From Telopea speciosissima (taxonomy: Eukaryota > Streptophyta > Magnoliopsida > Proteales > Proteaceae): a DNA stretch of 64,000 nucleotides. Within the stretch, counting starts at the first letter, position 1. Every line of letters begins with the position of its first letter. The notes under the pieces are model-generated. The model was not told the DNA's origin. It saw only the letters and a program-made list of their open reading frames with translations, and did not search any database. The translations under genes were made by a program, and so were the position numbers. Shown piece by piece: positions 11,986-21,431 of the stretch. The stretch spans positions 53,623,464 to 53,687,463 of the forward strand of contig NC_057917.1 in NCBI RefSeq assembly GCF_018873765.1, given 5' to 3'.

Positions 11986-11999
11986 ACCTCCAGACTAAG

Positions 12000-12780
12000 T
12001 TCCTTCTACCATTCTTTCAACCGAGTCCTGAGATGATTGTTGAATATCATTATATTGAGATGATTGTTGTCTTATTGGTGAAGCTTGATCTCAAGTCAGA
12101 AAGTGTTGTGGTGATTCTTCAGCGGGCCATTTCACTTTCCAGACGCGCAAGAATACCCAAAAAGTGCATACATCAGCGTCATAAGAGTGCAAATTACACC
12201 TATTACTTGCCAATTTTTTACCCAAATAGACTGAGAGATTGATACCAATGGTGAGCGACAGGGGGAACTTTATATGGGTTAAGGGAAGAACAAAACCAGA
12301 GTTATGCAGGCAAAGGAGTAGATGGCAACTAACGGACTTTGTGTGCAATCAAATGATTTAGAAACCCTAACTGCTGTCACGGTGGAGACCCAACAGGCTC
12401 TCACGGTAGAGACCCAAACTTGCTCTCATGGTGACAACAAGTTTCACTTAACATGAGGCATCTCAACTTTAATCGTTCGGATTTTATCCGAAAGGATCAA
12501 CGGCTTGAAACGATCCCGGTAAAAATAAGGTGGCAACACGACCTTTTTACCTTGATTGGGAAATAGGCTGCCTACCATACTTGGCAGGAGGCCAAAATGT
12601 AGGGTCCCATAAAATTGCCAAGATAGGAAAAGCCATTTCCGCTTGTGGATAAAAAATTAATGAGATTTCAACAATCAAGAAAAGATAGATTTGTGGTGCT
12701 TTTATAGGATTTTGTGTGGACGATTCTTATTAGGGAGTAGTTAGGTAGGAGTAGTTTGCCGAAATATTCTAGGAATTAAA
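12000..12780. other. No gene seen
   Basis: Non-coding DNA between the retroelement remnant and the oxygenase pseudogene. It includes a short threefold repeat of tctcacggtagagaccc-like text near 12375-12435. Confidence 0.45.
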
Positions 12781-13499
12781 ATGGAAGAGATCAAGGGTTG
12801 CTTCCATGAGGCGAAAATCGTAGGTTAAGATGGTCAATTCCGAACATCAAAGGTACATGTGGTGCAAGAACTAGTCCGGGAGGGGATCAAACAAGTACTA
12901 GAGAGGTTCAATCAGGTGCACCGACAACAAGAATTGCCAAGATCTTCCTCCTTAGTACCCCTACCAATGATCAACATGGCTAACTTGCTCGTCGACAGTG
13001 AGAAGTGGATTCGAGCTGTAGAGCTCGAGAAACTTGCCAGAGCAGCCAAAGAGTGGGGTTTGTTTCTAGTCAGCAACCAGGGCATCCCTTCAACCCTTGT
13101 TACTTCCCTCAAGAATGTTGTAAAAGGCTTCTTCAGCCTTTCTTTCAAGGAAAAGAAGGAAAGCGTAGGCTCCTATGCAAACGTTGACAACATGGGTTAC
13201 GATCGCAACTTTGTGAAATTAGAAGACTTGTCTTTGGATTGGATAGATCGTCTCTCAATTAGAGCAGCTCCTAAGAGTACTAACACCCAAGCTTTTCTTC
13301 ATGTTTGGCCCAACAAACCAGAGGATTTCAGGTTCTTCTTTTTATCACTTGTTTCTATATGAATCTTACAGTAGTACTGACTGTGATAACACAAAGTTTT
13401 ATGTGTGTGTCTGGAATTTTTATATCCGTTTCGAAGTTTGCCACACTTTGACATTTTTTGTGTCAACCCGACTTGGAGGAGTATTTTTTTTTTGTGAGC

Positions 13500-13648
13500 A
13501 AAAGATCTCTACTTGGTGGTGTTTCCTACGCCCTCTCACAAGGCATCGTGAAATGGCGCATTTGCCCCTGGTTACATACCCAGGTGTGCTCCCCCATTGG
13601 CCCAGACGCTTGTGTAGAGACCATGTGACCAAGTAGAGATCTCTTCTT
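13500..13648. mobile_element. MITE in the oxygenase pseudogene intron
   Basis: Terminal inverted repeats: left AAGATCTCTACTTGGT and right ACCAAGTAGAGATCTCTT. The interior has no ORF of note. It lies inside the 13332-14126 intron. Confidence 0.75.
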
Positions 13649-13830
13649 TGTTTTATTGTCTTGTTGTCTAAGCAAAAGTGAGAAGTGAGATTTGGAGATT
13701 TTCAGGTATTCTGGGGAGAGTTCTTGCTGCGACCTTTTTTGTTCTTGAGATATATATCTCCATTGTAATTTTTTTTCCATTATATGGTCAATCATTTTCA
13801 GCTTCGTCTATGAATGTAGCACATCACATT

Positions 13831-13912
13831 AATGACATTTAACCACCACAGTCGATCTCACACCACCTCTAGGTGAATGGTGGGAGATTGACTCTGGTAG
13901 TTAAATGTCATT
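13831..13912. repeat. 82-bp near-perfect hairpin
   Basis: The left arm AATGACATTTAACCACCACA.. is repeated in complement as ..TAGTTAAATGTCATT, with arms of about 34-37 nt around a 12-nt centre. It may be a foldback MITE or a hairpin RNA source. Confidence 0.8.
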
Positions 13913-14843
13913 GGAGAGGATCTGGATTCATCACATTCGTGTGTGAACCGCGTTCAATCTCTGTGTCATCTCTATTTGAATTTGTTTTGTTTTTTCGTGT
14001 TTCTTGGTGTTTACGTTAACACAAAGAAGTAATTATCTTTGAGACAAATTAACTATTTTTTGAAATTAATTTGAAATGTTCTCACCTTCTTCTCCCAAAA
14101 CCCATTTTCATTCTATCAATGTGCAGGGAAGTCACAGAGAAGTATGTTGGAGAGGCAAGGAAGGTAAGTAACGAGTTACTTCAAGCCTCGCAGAAGCACT
14201 GGGTCTAGAAAGACAATGCTTCCTCTAGAACTTCAACCCCATGCAGAGGATAGTGAACATGAGAGTGAATTACTATCCACCATGCCCGAATCTTGACCAA
14301 GTACTAGGCCTACACCCACACTACAATGCTAGTGTCCTCACCCTATCATTGCAATCTGATACTACCACCATCACCACCACCACTGGAGGAGGACTTGAGG
14401 TGCTCAAGGACATGGAATGGTTTGTAGTTTCATGGCCATCTGATGCATTGCTTGCTAGTGTAGGTGACCTGTTGGAGATAATAAGCAATAGAATAGTGAA
14501 GAGCCCCTGGCACCGTGTCTTGACCAACAAGGATAAGGAGAGGTTCTCTGTTGCACTGTTCTACACCCCACCTTCCCATGCCATGATAGAGCCAGTTGCT
14601 GTGAGGGAGGACCAATTGTTAGGATCCATCACTACTACTGATGATTGGGTTTACAGAAAAGTTCTTGTAGAGAATTATTTGAAGTACTACTATAAGGTTA
14701 CCCCTACAATAGAGAAAAGGGTAACGATCATGTTTGCAAAGAAAAGAAAGGGGAATTAGAATAAAAATGGTTGGACAAGAGAAAATGAGATGGAAGAAGA
14801 AAAGTTAATTTTTTATTTTCATGTTAACTATCTAAGGTATAGT

Positions 14844-14984
14844 GGTATCAATTTGAATCCTCTACTGCCGAGCTGCCCAGATGCCATACCCGAGTGGGGG
14901 TAAGGCGGTCATTTCCAGCCTTGCTATGTCTGAGTAGTATGGCAGGATGGGGCAGCTTAGCAGTAGAGGATCTAGATCCGTAGT
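14844..14984. mobile_element. MITE just downstream of the oxygenase pseudogene
   Basis: Left end contains GAATCCTCTACTGCCGAGCT; the complement of the right end contains AGATCCTCTACTGCTAAGCT. It is flanked by the 8-bp direct repeat GGTATAGT at 14836-14843 and 14985-14992. An 8-bp duplication suggests a hAT-type MITE. Confidence 0.75.
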
Positions 14985-14992
14985 GGTATAGT

Positions 14993-15821
14993 AGAATAAA
15001 AAGGGAAATTCAAGCCAAAGACCATTGCTTATTGGTAAAATTACCAAATTAACCTAAACCAGGTTTCAATTTATCAAATTACCCTGTGAAAATTTGTGGA
15101 TATTACCTTATTATCCATTTTTCTACCTGAACAGAATGGTAAAATGAAATCTGATACTTTTCCTTGTTATTTCTACCTTGTCAAAGTCGAAAGAACTTGC
15201 AGTTGAGGCACAATCTTTCCCTTAAGGCAATAGAAACCCTTCCCCATATGCAATGCGGTGCTTCAAGCTTCCAATTTCTGTTTGCAATTGATATGCATAA
15301 AAATGGCCCATCAATGGGTGATCGATACATGGCAAAAGATTAACTCAAAGTGGAAGATTAGGGTTAGAGTTACTATGACCCATTGAGACTCGAACTCTTT
15401 AATTGTGGACGACTTTCCATTTTTGTCTCATACTAGGAATCAGACTTCTCCACCGTTCATCCTATAAATAGGAAGTTCGGGTACAAGGTACGATACACTT
15501 AATTACTCTCTCAAGCTCATGCACTTTCAATTTTCCAGCTCATAGTATTTGTTACATAGATTTCTTACTTAAGCATCGAAGAGTCTGCTCCGACCCTCTC
15601 TTTTGTTTGGTTCTTAGTTCCTAGTGCATAGGTCTCCTCTCAGCACGATATTCAAATTCCAACGGCAACAACAATGAGCCTGATTCAATTGTGAAGCATT
15701 TTTGGTGGAAAAAATCATTCAACAAAAAGAGGGGCATGTAGGTAGAAGTGGTCATCCATGTGTAAATCAAGAATAGTGAAGGGTGGCCGGGATTCTATGT
15801 CAAAATGTTTGCAAAGCAAGG
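14993..15821. other. No gene seen
   Basis: Intergenic DNA. The text cctataaataggaagttcggg near 15461-15481 looks like an LTR promoter (TATA box plus start region), but no element ends were found. Confidence 0.4.
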
Positions 15822-17183
15822 TGTAAACACTGAATTTTGTCACCCCCCGGCAATAATGATAGCAGGACACGGACAAACATCGATATCACTTCAAGAAGGA
15901 CTCTTGTCCCTACATCTAAGCCAAATCACCTGAACATCCCTAAAATGACTTATAAGCCTTTTACCAAATGCTGAAGGAGGTACTGCTCACGTTCCCCAAC
16001 CACGGTGGTCCCGCTAATAGGCCTAGACAGACCCAAAAACACCAAAGAAGCCCATTTAAGGCCTAAAAAGTAGGAGGGATGGCCCACACTGTCCACCGCG
16101 CCGTGGTCAGTCCCCCATGGCACCGTGGAGGCCTCCCCTCACAACATGGCAAAAAACACGCCGCCGTGGAGGGTTGTGATGTCAGCCTGCTGACATCATC
16201 CACAGCACCGTGGACAAGTCCTACACGGCACCGTGGAGGGCCTATCTGGCACCGTGAGAAGTGGGGTACTCCTATAAATAGGAGGGTCCCCCTCCCCTCA
16301 TTTCAGGGATTCCCAGCCTAGGGAGACCCTCCCAGTCCAATTTTTACCCTCTTTCAAGCCTTTATAAGTGAATTTTGAGCAATATTCCGAGTTGTGGATA
16401 GATCCATCGATTACCCACTTGAGTGAAGAGCGCTCACCTCCTAGTCAAGATGTTATTCCGTTCACAGACGGATAACAAAAGTCTCCTTTTATAGCTGTTA
16501 TTCTATTTGTATACAGAGAACGAGAATCCCTTATATAGCCGTTGCTCTGCCTGAAGTCTGAGTAACAAAACCCATCTCATATAGTCCTTACTCTGTCCGA
16601 TAAGAGAGAGGCAAGCCGATCGTCCGTTTCCACCTAGGCCGTGGGACATCACATATTTCGTATTTGGTACATTTTCATTTATTTCTTGTATTTCTTAACA
16701 GGTATCTGTCTCTTTCCTTCTTATTATTTTTGGCATAATGTAGACCATTAAAGTAACTTGTTGTAGTGTACATAGTAAATGATTTTTTTTCTTTCTTTGT
16801 CATGTTTAGTATATCAAAATCTAACTTTGCATGATATATGATCTATTATTAAGGGAGAATATTTGAAAACAATCATCTAGTAGAAAGACTGGTTTATACG
16901 GGCGAGGTGGGTGCCTAATACCTTTCCACTCTCGTAACCTGACTACTTACCCAGAATCTCTGACCAGACCATATGGAATCATGTAGCCCTTTCCGCTGAT
17001 CCCGGATGGGGCTACACCCATTGGGTCCTAGTCCCTAATCCTAGGTGGCGACTCCATTTCTGTATGAAGTATGATCCCAATCCCCATGATGATATGTCAG
17101 AACGATATGCCGTTACTCATCGAAACCAATCCTTGTCGCCATAAGGCTGGGTAACCCTCATCCCGAGGACCGCAGTACTTACA
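15822..17183 (+). mobile_element. Solo LTR, Ty3/gypsy type, copy 2, perfect target duplication
   Basis: Starts TGTAAACACTGAATTTTGTC and ends ..GCAGTACTTACA. The flanks are identical 5-mers CAAGG at 15817-15821 and 17184-17188. It is homologous to 2021-3280 and has TATAAATA at 16273-16280. No internal domain is attached, so it is a solo LTR left by recombination between the two LTRs of one element. Ends and duplication are directly visible; the superfamily is inferred from U5-like text. Confidence 0.9.
16093..16260. promoter_or_regulatory. Palindrome cluster and hairpin in U3 of solo LTR copy 2
   Basis: Variants of the CACGGCACCGTGG palindrome occur at about 16093, 16115, 16157, 16200 and 16223. 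The hairpin at 16177-16198 (TGATGTCA, central GCCTGC, TGACATCA) is the counterpart of the one in copy 1, with the two 8-bp half-sites in swapped order. Confidence 0.5.
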
Positions 17184-17188
17184 CAAGG

Positions 17189-18089
17189 ATGAAGAATCTT
17201 GTCTAGTCTTCCATCCTTAGGGGTTTACTTGTGCTTTGAGAGGGCATTACTTTCTTAATGTTCTTCTATGGAAGATCGTGTTCAAAAGAAATTCCTATTG
17301 AGAGTTTGGGACTTGAGAGTGGCATTCATTATGTTTGGAAAAAGCTAAACTAGCTAGCGGATTTTATTGCTTTGCTCCCATACGAGAAAGATGTGTTGCA
17401 GTTTGTAAAGATCCCAATTCTTGTTTTTGATGCTCCTGATAAGTATGTGGTTGAAATATATAAGAAGTCATTTTTCTGTCAAAACAACGTATATCACAAT
17501 TATGGACCTACAGTAGTAGAACAACCCTTAACACATTCTTATTGCTCATTGTAGATGGAAATTGGTTGAGAAGGGAATTCTGAGCTGGGATCGAAAAAGT
17601 TCCCTGTACATGATAGGTAGCGATTCTTCACATATGGTGACGGTCTCATGACAATATGTCTTTCTCTTTCATAAACAGGGTTTCAAGAATCGGGAATCCT
17701 CCTAGCCACAAACACACCTGACCTGACAAAATTGCAACGCACTGATGGTACGAATCTTTCCTACCAAAAGAAAAAATATTGGGCAGAACAGCATCCCACA
17801 ATTACCACTTAGGAAGATAGATTACCATGTCAGTCGAGAGTGGGGGACTACCAAGCTGAAGGACATGATACAACGCTCATCACTTGGTCAAGGGTGTTGA
17901 GCCTACTACAACTCGGTCAAGAATGTGAAGCCTACCACCGTTCGATTGAGAGAGTCTCTGCAACAACACAGTGTTCATCACTCGATCGAGAGTGTTGAGA
18001 CTACAACCAGTTGACCAAGGGAGAGCGTTCACTAGTCATTCTGTTCTACTCCTTCGAATCTTCACGACTCCAAAGGAGTAGGGGGCTTA
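17189..18089. other. Unassigned, probably retroelement-derived
   Basis: Only short, unrecognised ORFs are present. It ends in a purine tract, ggagtagggggctta, directly before an LTR-like start. This arrangement suggests the 3' internal part of an LTR element. Confidence 0.35.
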
Positions 18090-18810
18090 TGATATATCTA
18101 AATAAGGCTCAACAATACTAACATGACATGTGGCAAGGCCACAACCGTGTGGAGCAACCCCCAATCCATCGATTTATTTCCGCACGACACCTGACCAACC
18201 TAGATCAAGAAACCTAATCATGTGAGGATACAATCCCCACAGAGAAGTAACAAACATACCCAAATCCTAATATAACGTTGCTAACAAGTAAGTGCAATCC
18301 TATAAGGAAACAAGATCTACCACTGATTAACAATATAGAAACTCCCATTAGTGGTGGACTCTCCAGCCATCACTCTCCTAATAGGACTTTTACCATAATA
18401 AGCTCAGCATGGAGCGCAAGACTCATCGTCTCCTAGTGAAACACAACCTCTGCCTAGTATTACATATAAATAGAAGGCCCACTGGTCAGGTAAATCATCT
18501 AATTTATTTTCTCTCAAGTTCTCTTGAATTGTCTGCAGCTAAAGAGACATGACCTAGGCATCGGAGAGTCCCCCGCTTGAGAAGAATGACCCTCCCTTGC
18601 TCATATGTTCCTCTTTGCAGGTTCCATCCAGGAGGAAGCAACTGAAGGTTTCTGGACGCAACAAAAATGATGAATTGGTTGATCTTGACTTCCATCGATC
18701 CAACACAATCGATTCACACCCAAAAATTGTAGAAATTCTCTTTTTGTTTCCGAGGATTGATTCTAGGGTTCTTGGACACCAAGTTGGCCGATTCTAATCT
18801 CATCCGGATC
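18090..18810 (+). mobile_element. Probable 3' LTR remnant with preceding polypurine tract
   Basis: A purine tract at about 18073-18087 is followed by TGATATATCTAAATAAGG. Downstream are a TATA-like ataaatagaaggccc near 18467-18481 and the phrase cctaggcatcggagagtcc, often found in R/U5 of plant Ty3/gypsy LTRs. The 3' boundary is uncertain and I found no target duplication. Confidence 0.4.
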
Positions 18811-19498
18811 AAAATCACCAATGACCGATTCTATGCTTTAAAACCCTGTTATTGACATCCAGGCCATAGAGGTTGAGTGCCTGATTAGCAAAAACACGTT
18901 TAAAACTCTGTTTTAAACACGTTCCCGTTTTTTACCATTTTAAACATGTTTTGTCATATGTTTCCCAAACATATGGGAGAAAAGGACAAACGACAAGCAT
19001 TCCCATTTTAAACATGTTTAAAACACGTTCTTTTTTTTCCACGTTTTTCAAAACCTTGGACTTGTTGAACAATCAATGGCTTACTTAACTGGCCGTATCT
19101 CTCTCTATCAAACTCTGATTGACTTGATTCTTTCACCAAATGACTCAAAGGGATACATTTCTCATGATATGACCTTCAACTCATGGTCAATGCACGGACC
19201 CCAAAATTGAGCTACAAACTGATGCATACTAAAAAGAGTTTCTAAAGCGATGACTCCCAATTCCAATTAAACATGCATCACTCCATGAGTGTATGGCTAT
19301 GTTGACAACAATGAGTAATGCCACAGCCAAACCACATTGCTCAACTTTGGATATTATGGTGTATGAATTGAGAATTGATATTGGATGATATTAAATGACA
19401 TGTCTTGATGTTGGGTTTTAACTATAAACGTTTAAAACCCAATACTGTACGTTTTTGTTTTTTACCCTTTAAAACCTATACTATACCATCTGTTTCCA
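18811..19498. other. No gene seen
   Basis: AT-rich DNA with several imperfect copies of gtttaaaac/gttttaaac palindromic text between about 18895 and 19035. No coding signal. Confidence 0.5.
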
Positions 19499-19507
19499 TT
19501 TTTTTTT

Positions 19508-21300
19508 GGGTTAAATAAGCGTACCCCCCTGTAATGCACCCAATATTCCTCATACCCCCCCTAAGCTTCTGATAAGTCCACGTACCACCCCTCAATATTC
19601 CACGTACCACCCCTACTTTACCCCCCTAATGCCATTTAAGTCCACACCAGGTATTAAATGATAAAAAATTACCAAACTACCCTTTCTTCAATCTTTTCTA
19701 AATTTTGAAAAGACTTAATTGCCCTGACCTATTTGCTAAATTTTGAAAAGACTAAAATGCCCTCATCTTCCCCAAACATCATCTTAATACTACCACCACC
19801 ACCACCACCGCCACCCACCATTAACACCATCACCACCGTGAAGCCCCACCTCCAGCACCACCTCCAACTCCTCCAACAAGGAACACCAAGACCAACTATA
19901 GCAAGCGCCCCTGCCCCTATTTTAAAAGAGGTGTTTATAGCGAGCACCCCTGCCCCTATTTTCGTGACAACAATAGTGAGTTCTCATTGCAAGCAGTAGC
20001 TGTTAGAATAAATCCAATCTCTCAATTGCAGCAATGGGAAGCACCGACAAAGGTACTCTCTCTCTCACCCCCAATCAGTTGTTTGATTGAGATCAACAAA
20101 GCATAAACCTAACTTTCTTGGTCTTGGTCCATCTTAGAAACCCCAGTCGATTCATTCGCCGACGAGGAAGCACTTGGAGAGATCGGCATGTGCCGGGAAA
20201 CCAAATTTGTTGAAATTGGTTTCGTCAAGGAAATCGGTGCTCTAGTGTGAGACGGTAATTGACAAAGACAATGACGGCTTGGAATTTAATGGCGAATTGA
20301 TGGCAGACTTCGTCATAGCCTTTGGAATCGGGCTGTGAGGAGAGAGAATCCTCCGCCGTGGAAGAAGATGATGACGGGGAGAGGAATAACGTCACCTTTG
20401 GTGGTCTCGGTTGGGGTGAAGAGGCGAAACCTGAGATTTCGGTTTGCGTCGACGGTGATGTCGAAGGTTTTGACACCTCTTACGGGTTTGTTGTTGGCAG
20501 GGGCTTTGACTTCTAAGAACTTGAGCAAACGGCAGTTGATGGTGCCGTTAAGGCGACACACAGTGTCTGTAACTGCGGAGAGGATGGTGAGGATGATCTT
20601 CGTCTTCCATGGTAGCACTGGTGACGCCATTGAACTGTTTATCAACGTTCTCTCTCTGTCTCTCAGTTGCAGAAAACACAGAGTGTGTGTGAGATGGTGA
20701 GAGAACTTGCTCGTTTCACTTCCCTAACTTGAATTAGGTGCGTAGCTTGTTACGGAGTTTATTTGCTTGTATGAGAAAGGGAACCAAAGGTTGAGCTATT
20801 GGTAGTAGAACCGCAGGTTGGCTTGTGCAAGCAAGGATATGCACCTCCTTCCCTGGTCTTTGATATGGCCGTTACGGTGGCTAAAAAGTGTTTTAACGAA
20901 GTGATACCAGCTTTGAAGCTAACACATCACACAAGGTAGCGTCTTGCCTTCGGACTATAGCAAGACGGTCATAGAACGAGCTTTGCTGGGGCTTCAGGAT
21001 GGTGATGGTGTTAATGGTGGGTGGTGGTAGTATTGGGTATGTAAAAGAAATGGTGATTTGGGGAAGATGAGGGCATTTTGGTCTTTTCAAATTTTAGCAA
21101 ATAGATCAGGGCAATTAGGTCTTTTCAAATTTTAGAAAAGATAGAAGAAATGGTAGTTTAGTCATTTTTGAGCGTTTAATACCTGTTGTGCACTTAAATG
21201 GCTTTAGGGGGGTAAAATACTAAAGTAGGGGTGGTACGTGGAATTTTCAGAAATGGTACGTAGGGTTATCAGAAGCTTAGGGGGTACGCGTATTTAATCC
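19508..21300. mobile_element. Pack-MULE-like element with ~300-bp terminal inverted repeats
   Basis: The left arm (about 19508-19830) and right arm (about 20995-21300) are inverted copies. Left end GGGTTAAATAAGCGTACCCC; complement of right end GGATTAAATACGCGTACCCC. Shared inner blocks include accacccctacttta, gccatttaagt, ggtattaaa and aaaatgccctcatcttcccc. Flanks are nine T at 19499-19507 and ttttgtttt at 21301-21309, a 9-bp duplication with one mismatch, as expected for Mutator-like elements. No transposase is present. The interior carries a carboxylesterase fragment (20152-20645) and other unassigned host-like DNA. It ends about 130 bp upstream of the PPR start codon. Confidence 0.8.
20152..20645 (-). 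pseudogene. Captured carboxylesterase (CXE18-like) gene fragment
   Basis: The minus strand from 20645 reads SSMASPVLPWKTKI, TDTVCRLNGTINCRLLKF, VRGVKTFDITVDANRNLRFR and the oxyanion-hole motif HGGGFSLL. A one-base frameshift near 20330 then moves the frame, which continues SKGYDEVCHQFA and VNYRLTLEHRF. A deletion of roughly a dozen codons follows, after which FPAHADLSKCFLVGE resumes and stops at TGA 20152-20154. It ends inside the GDSAGG nucleophile elbow, so the catalytic Ser and the rest of the alpha/beta-hydrolase fold are missing. The match is to plant class I carboxylesterases of the GID1-like group. It lies wholly inside the Pack-MULE, so it is best explained as a captured fragment. Confidence 0.82.
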
Positions 21301-21431
21301 TTTTGTTTTTTTTTCTTGTTTTTGCCGTTTTCGTTAGCTAACTACGGTCGCGAGGCACACACACATTTGATTTGACATCCATGCGACCAGGCCAAAGAGG
21401 TCGACGGGCTTTTTGGTAAAAGCGCTCTTGT

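Larger units (their letters stand above)
12781..14759 (+). pseudogene. SRG1-like 2-oxoglutarate/Fe(II)-dependent dioxygenase pseudogene
   Basis: Exon 1 runs to the donor at 13331/13332; exon 2 resumes at 14127. Exon 1 encodes the DIOX_N region with VQELVREGIKQVLERF, EWGLFLVSNQGI, FFSLSFKEKKE, GYDRNF and DWIDRL. Exon 2 starts REVTEKYVGEARK, then has a frameshift near 14190 and an in-frame TAG in the recovered frame at about 14227-14229. From 14241 it is open again: MRVNYYPPCP, GLEVLKDMEWF, KSPWHRVLTN, ERFSVALF. The iron triad HxD reads H-Y-N (Asp to Asn), while the distal His (SPWHR) and RxS (RFS) remain. Upstream, an ATG at 12781 in the exon 1 frame meets TAA at 12826. Several independent lesions make this a clear pseudogene. 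Relatives include SRG1 and codeine O-demethylase-type enzymes; the substrate cannot be inferred. Confidence 0.85.

Noticed and set aside
20225-20700. Plus-strand open frames across the carboxylesterase fragment
   Set aside because: Antisense to the CXE-type text, which shows family motifs only on the minus strand.
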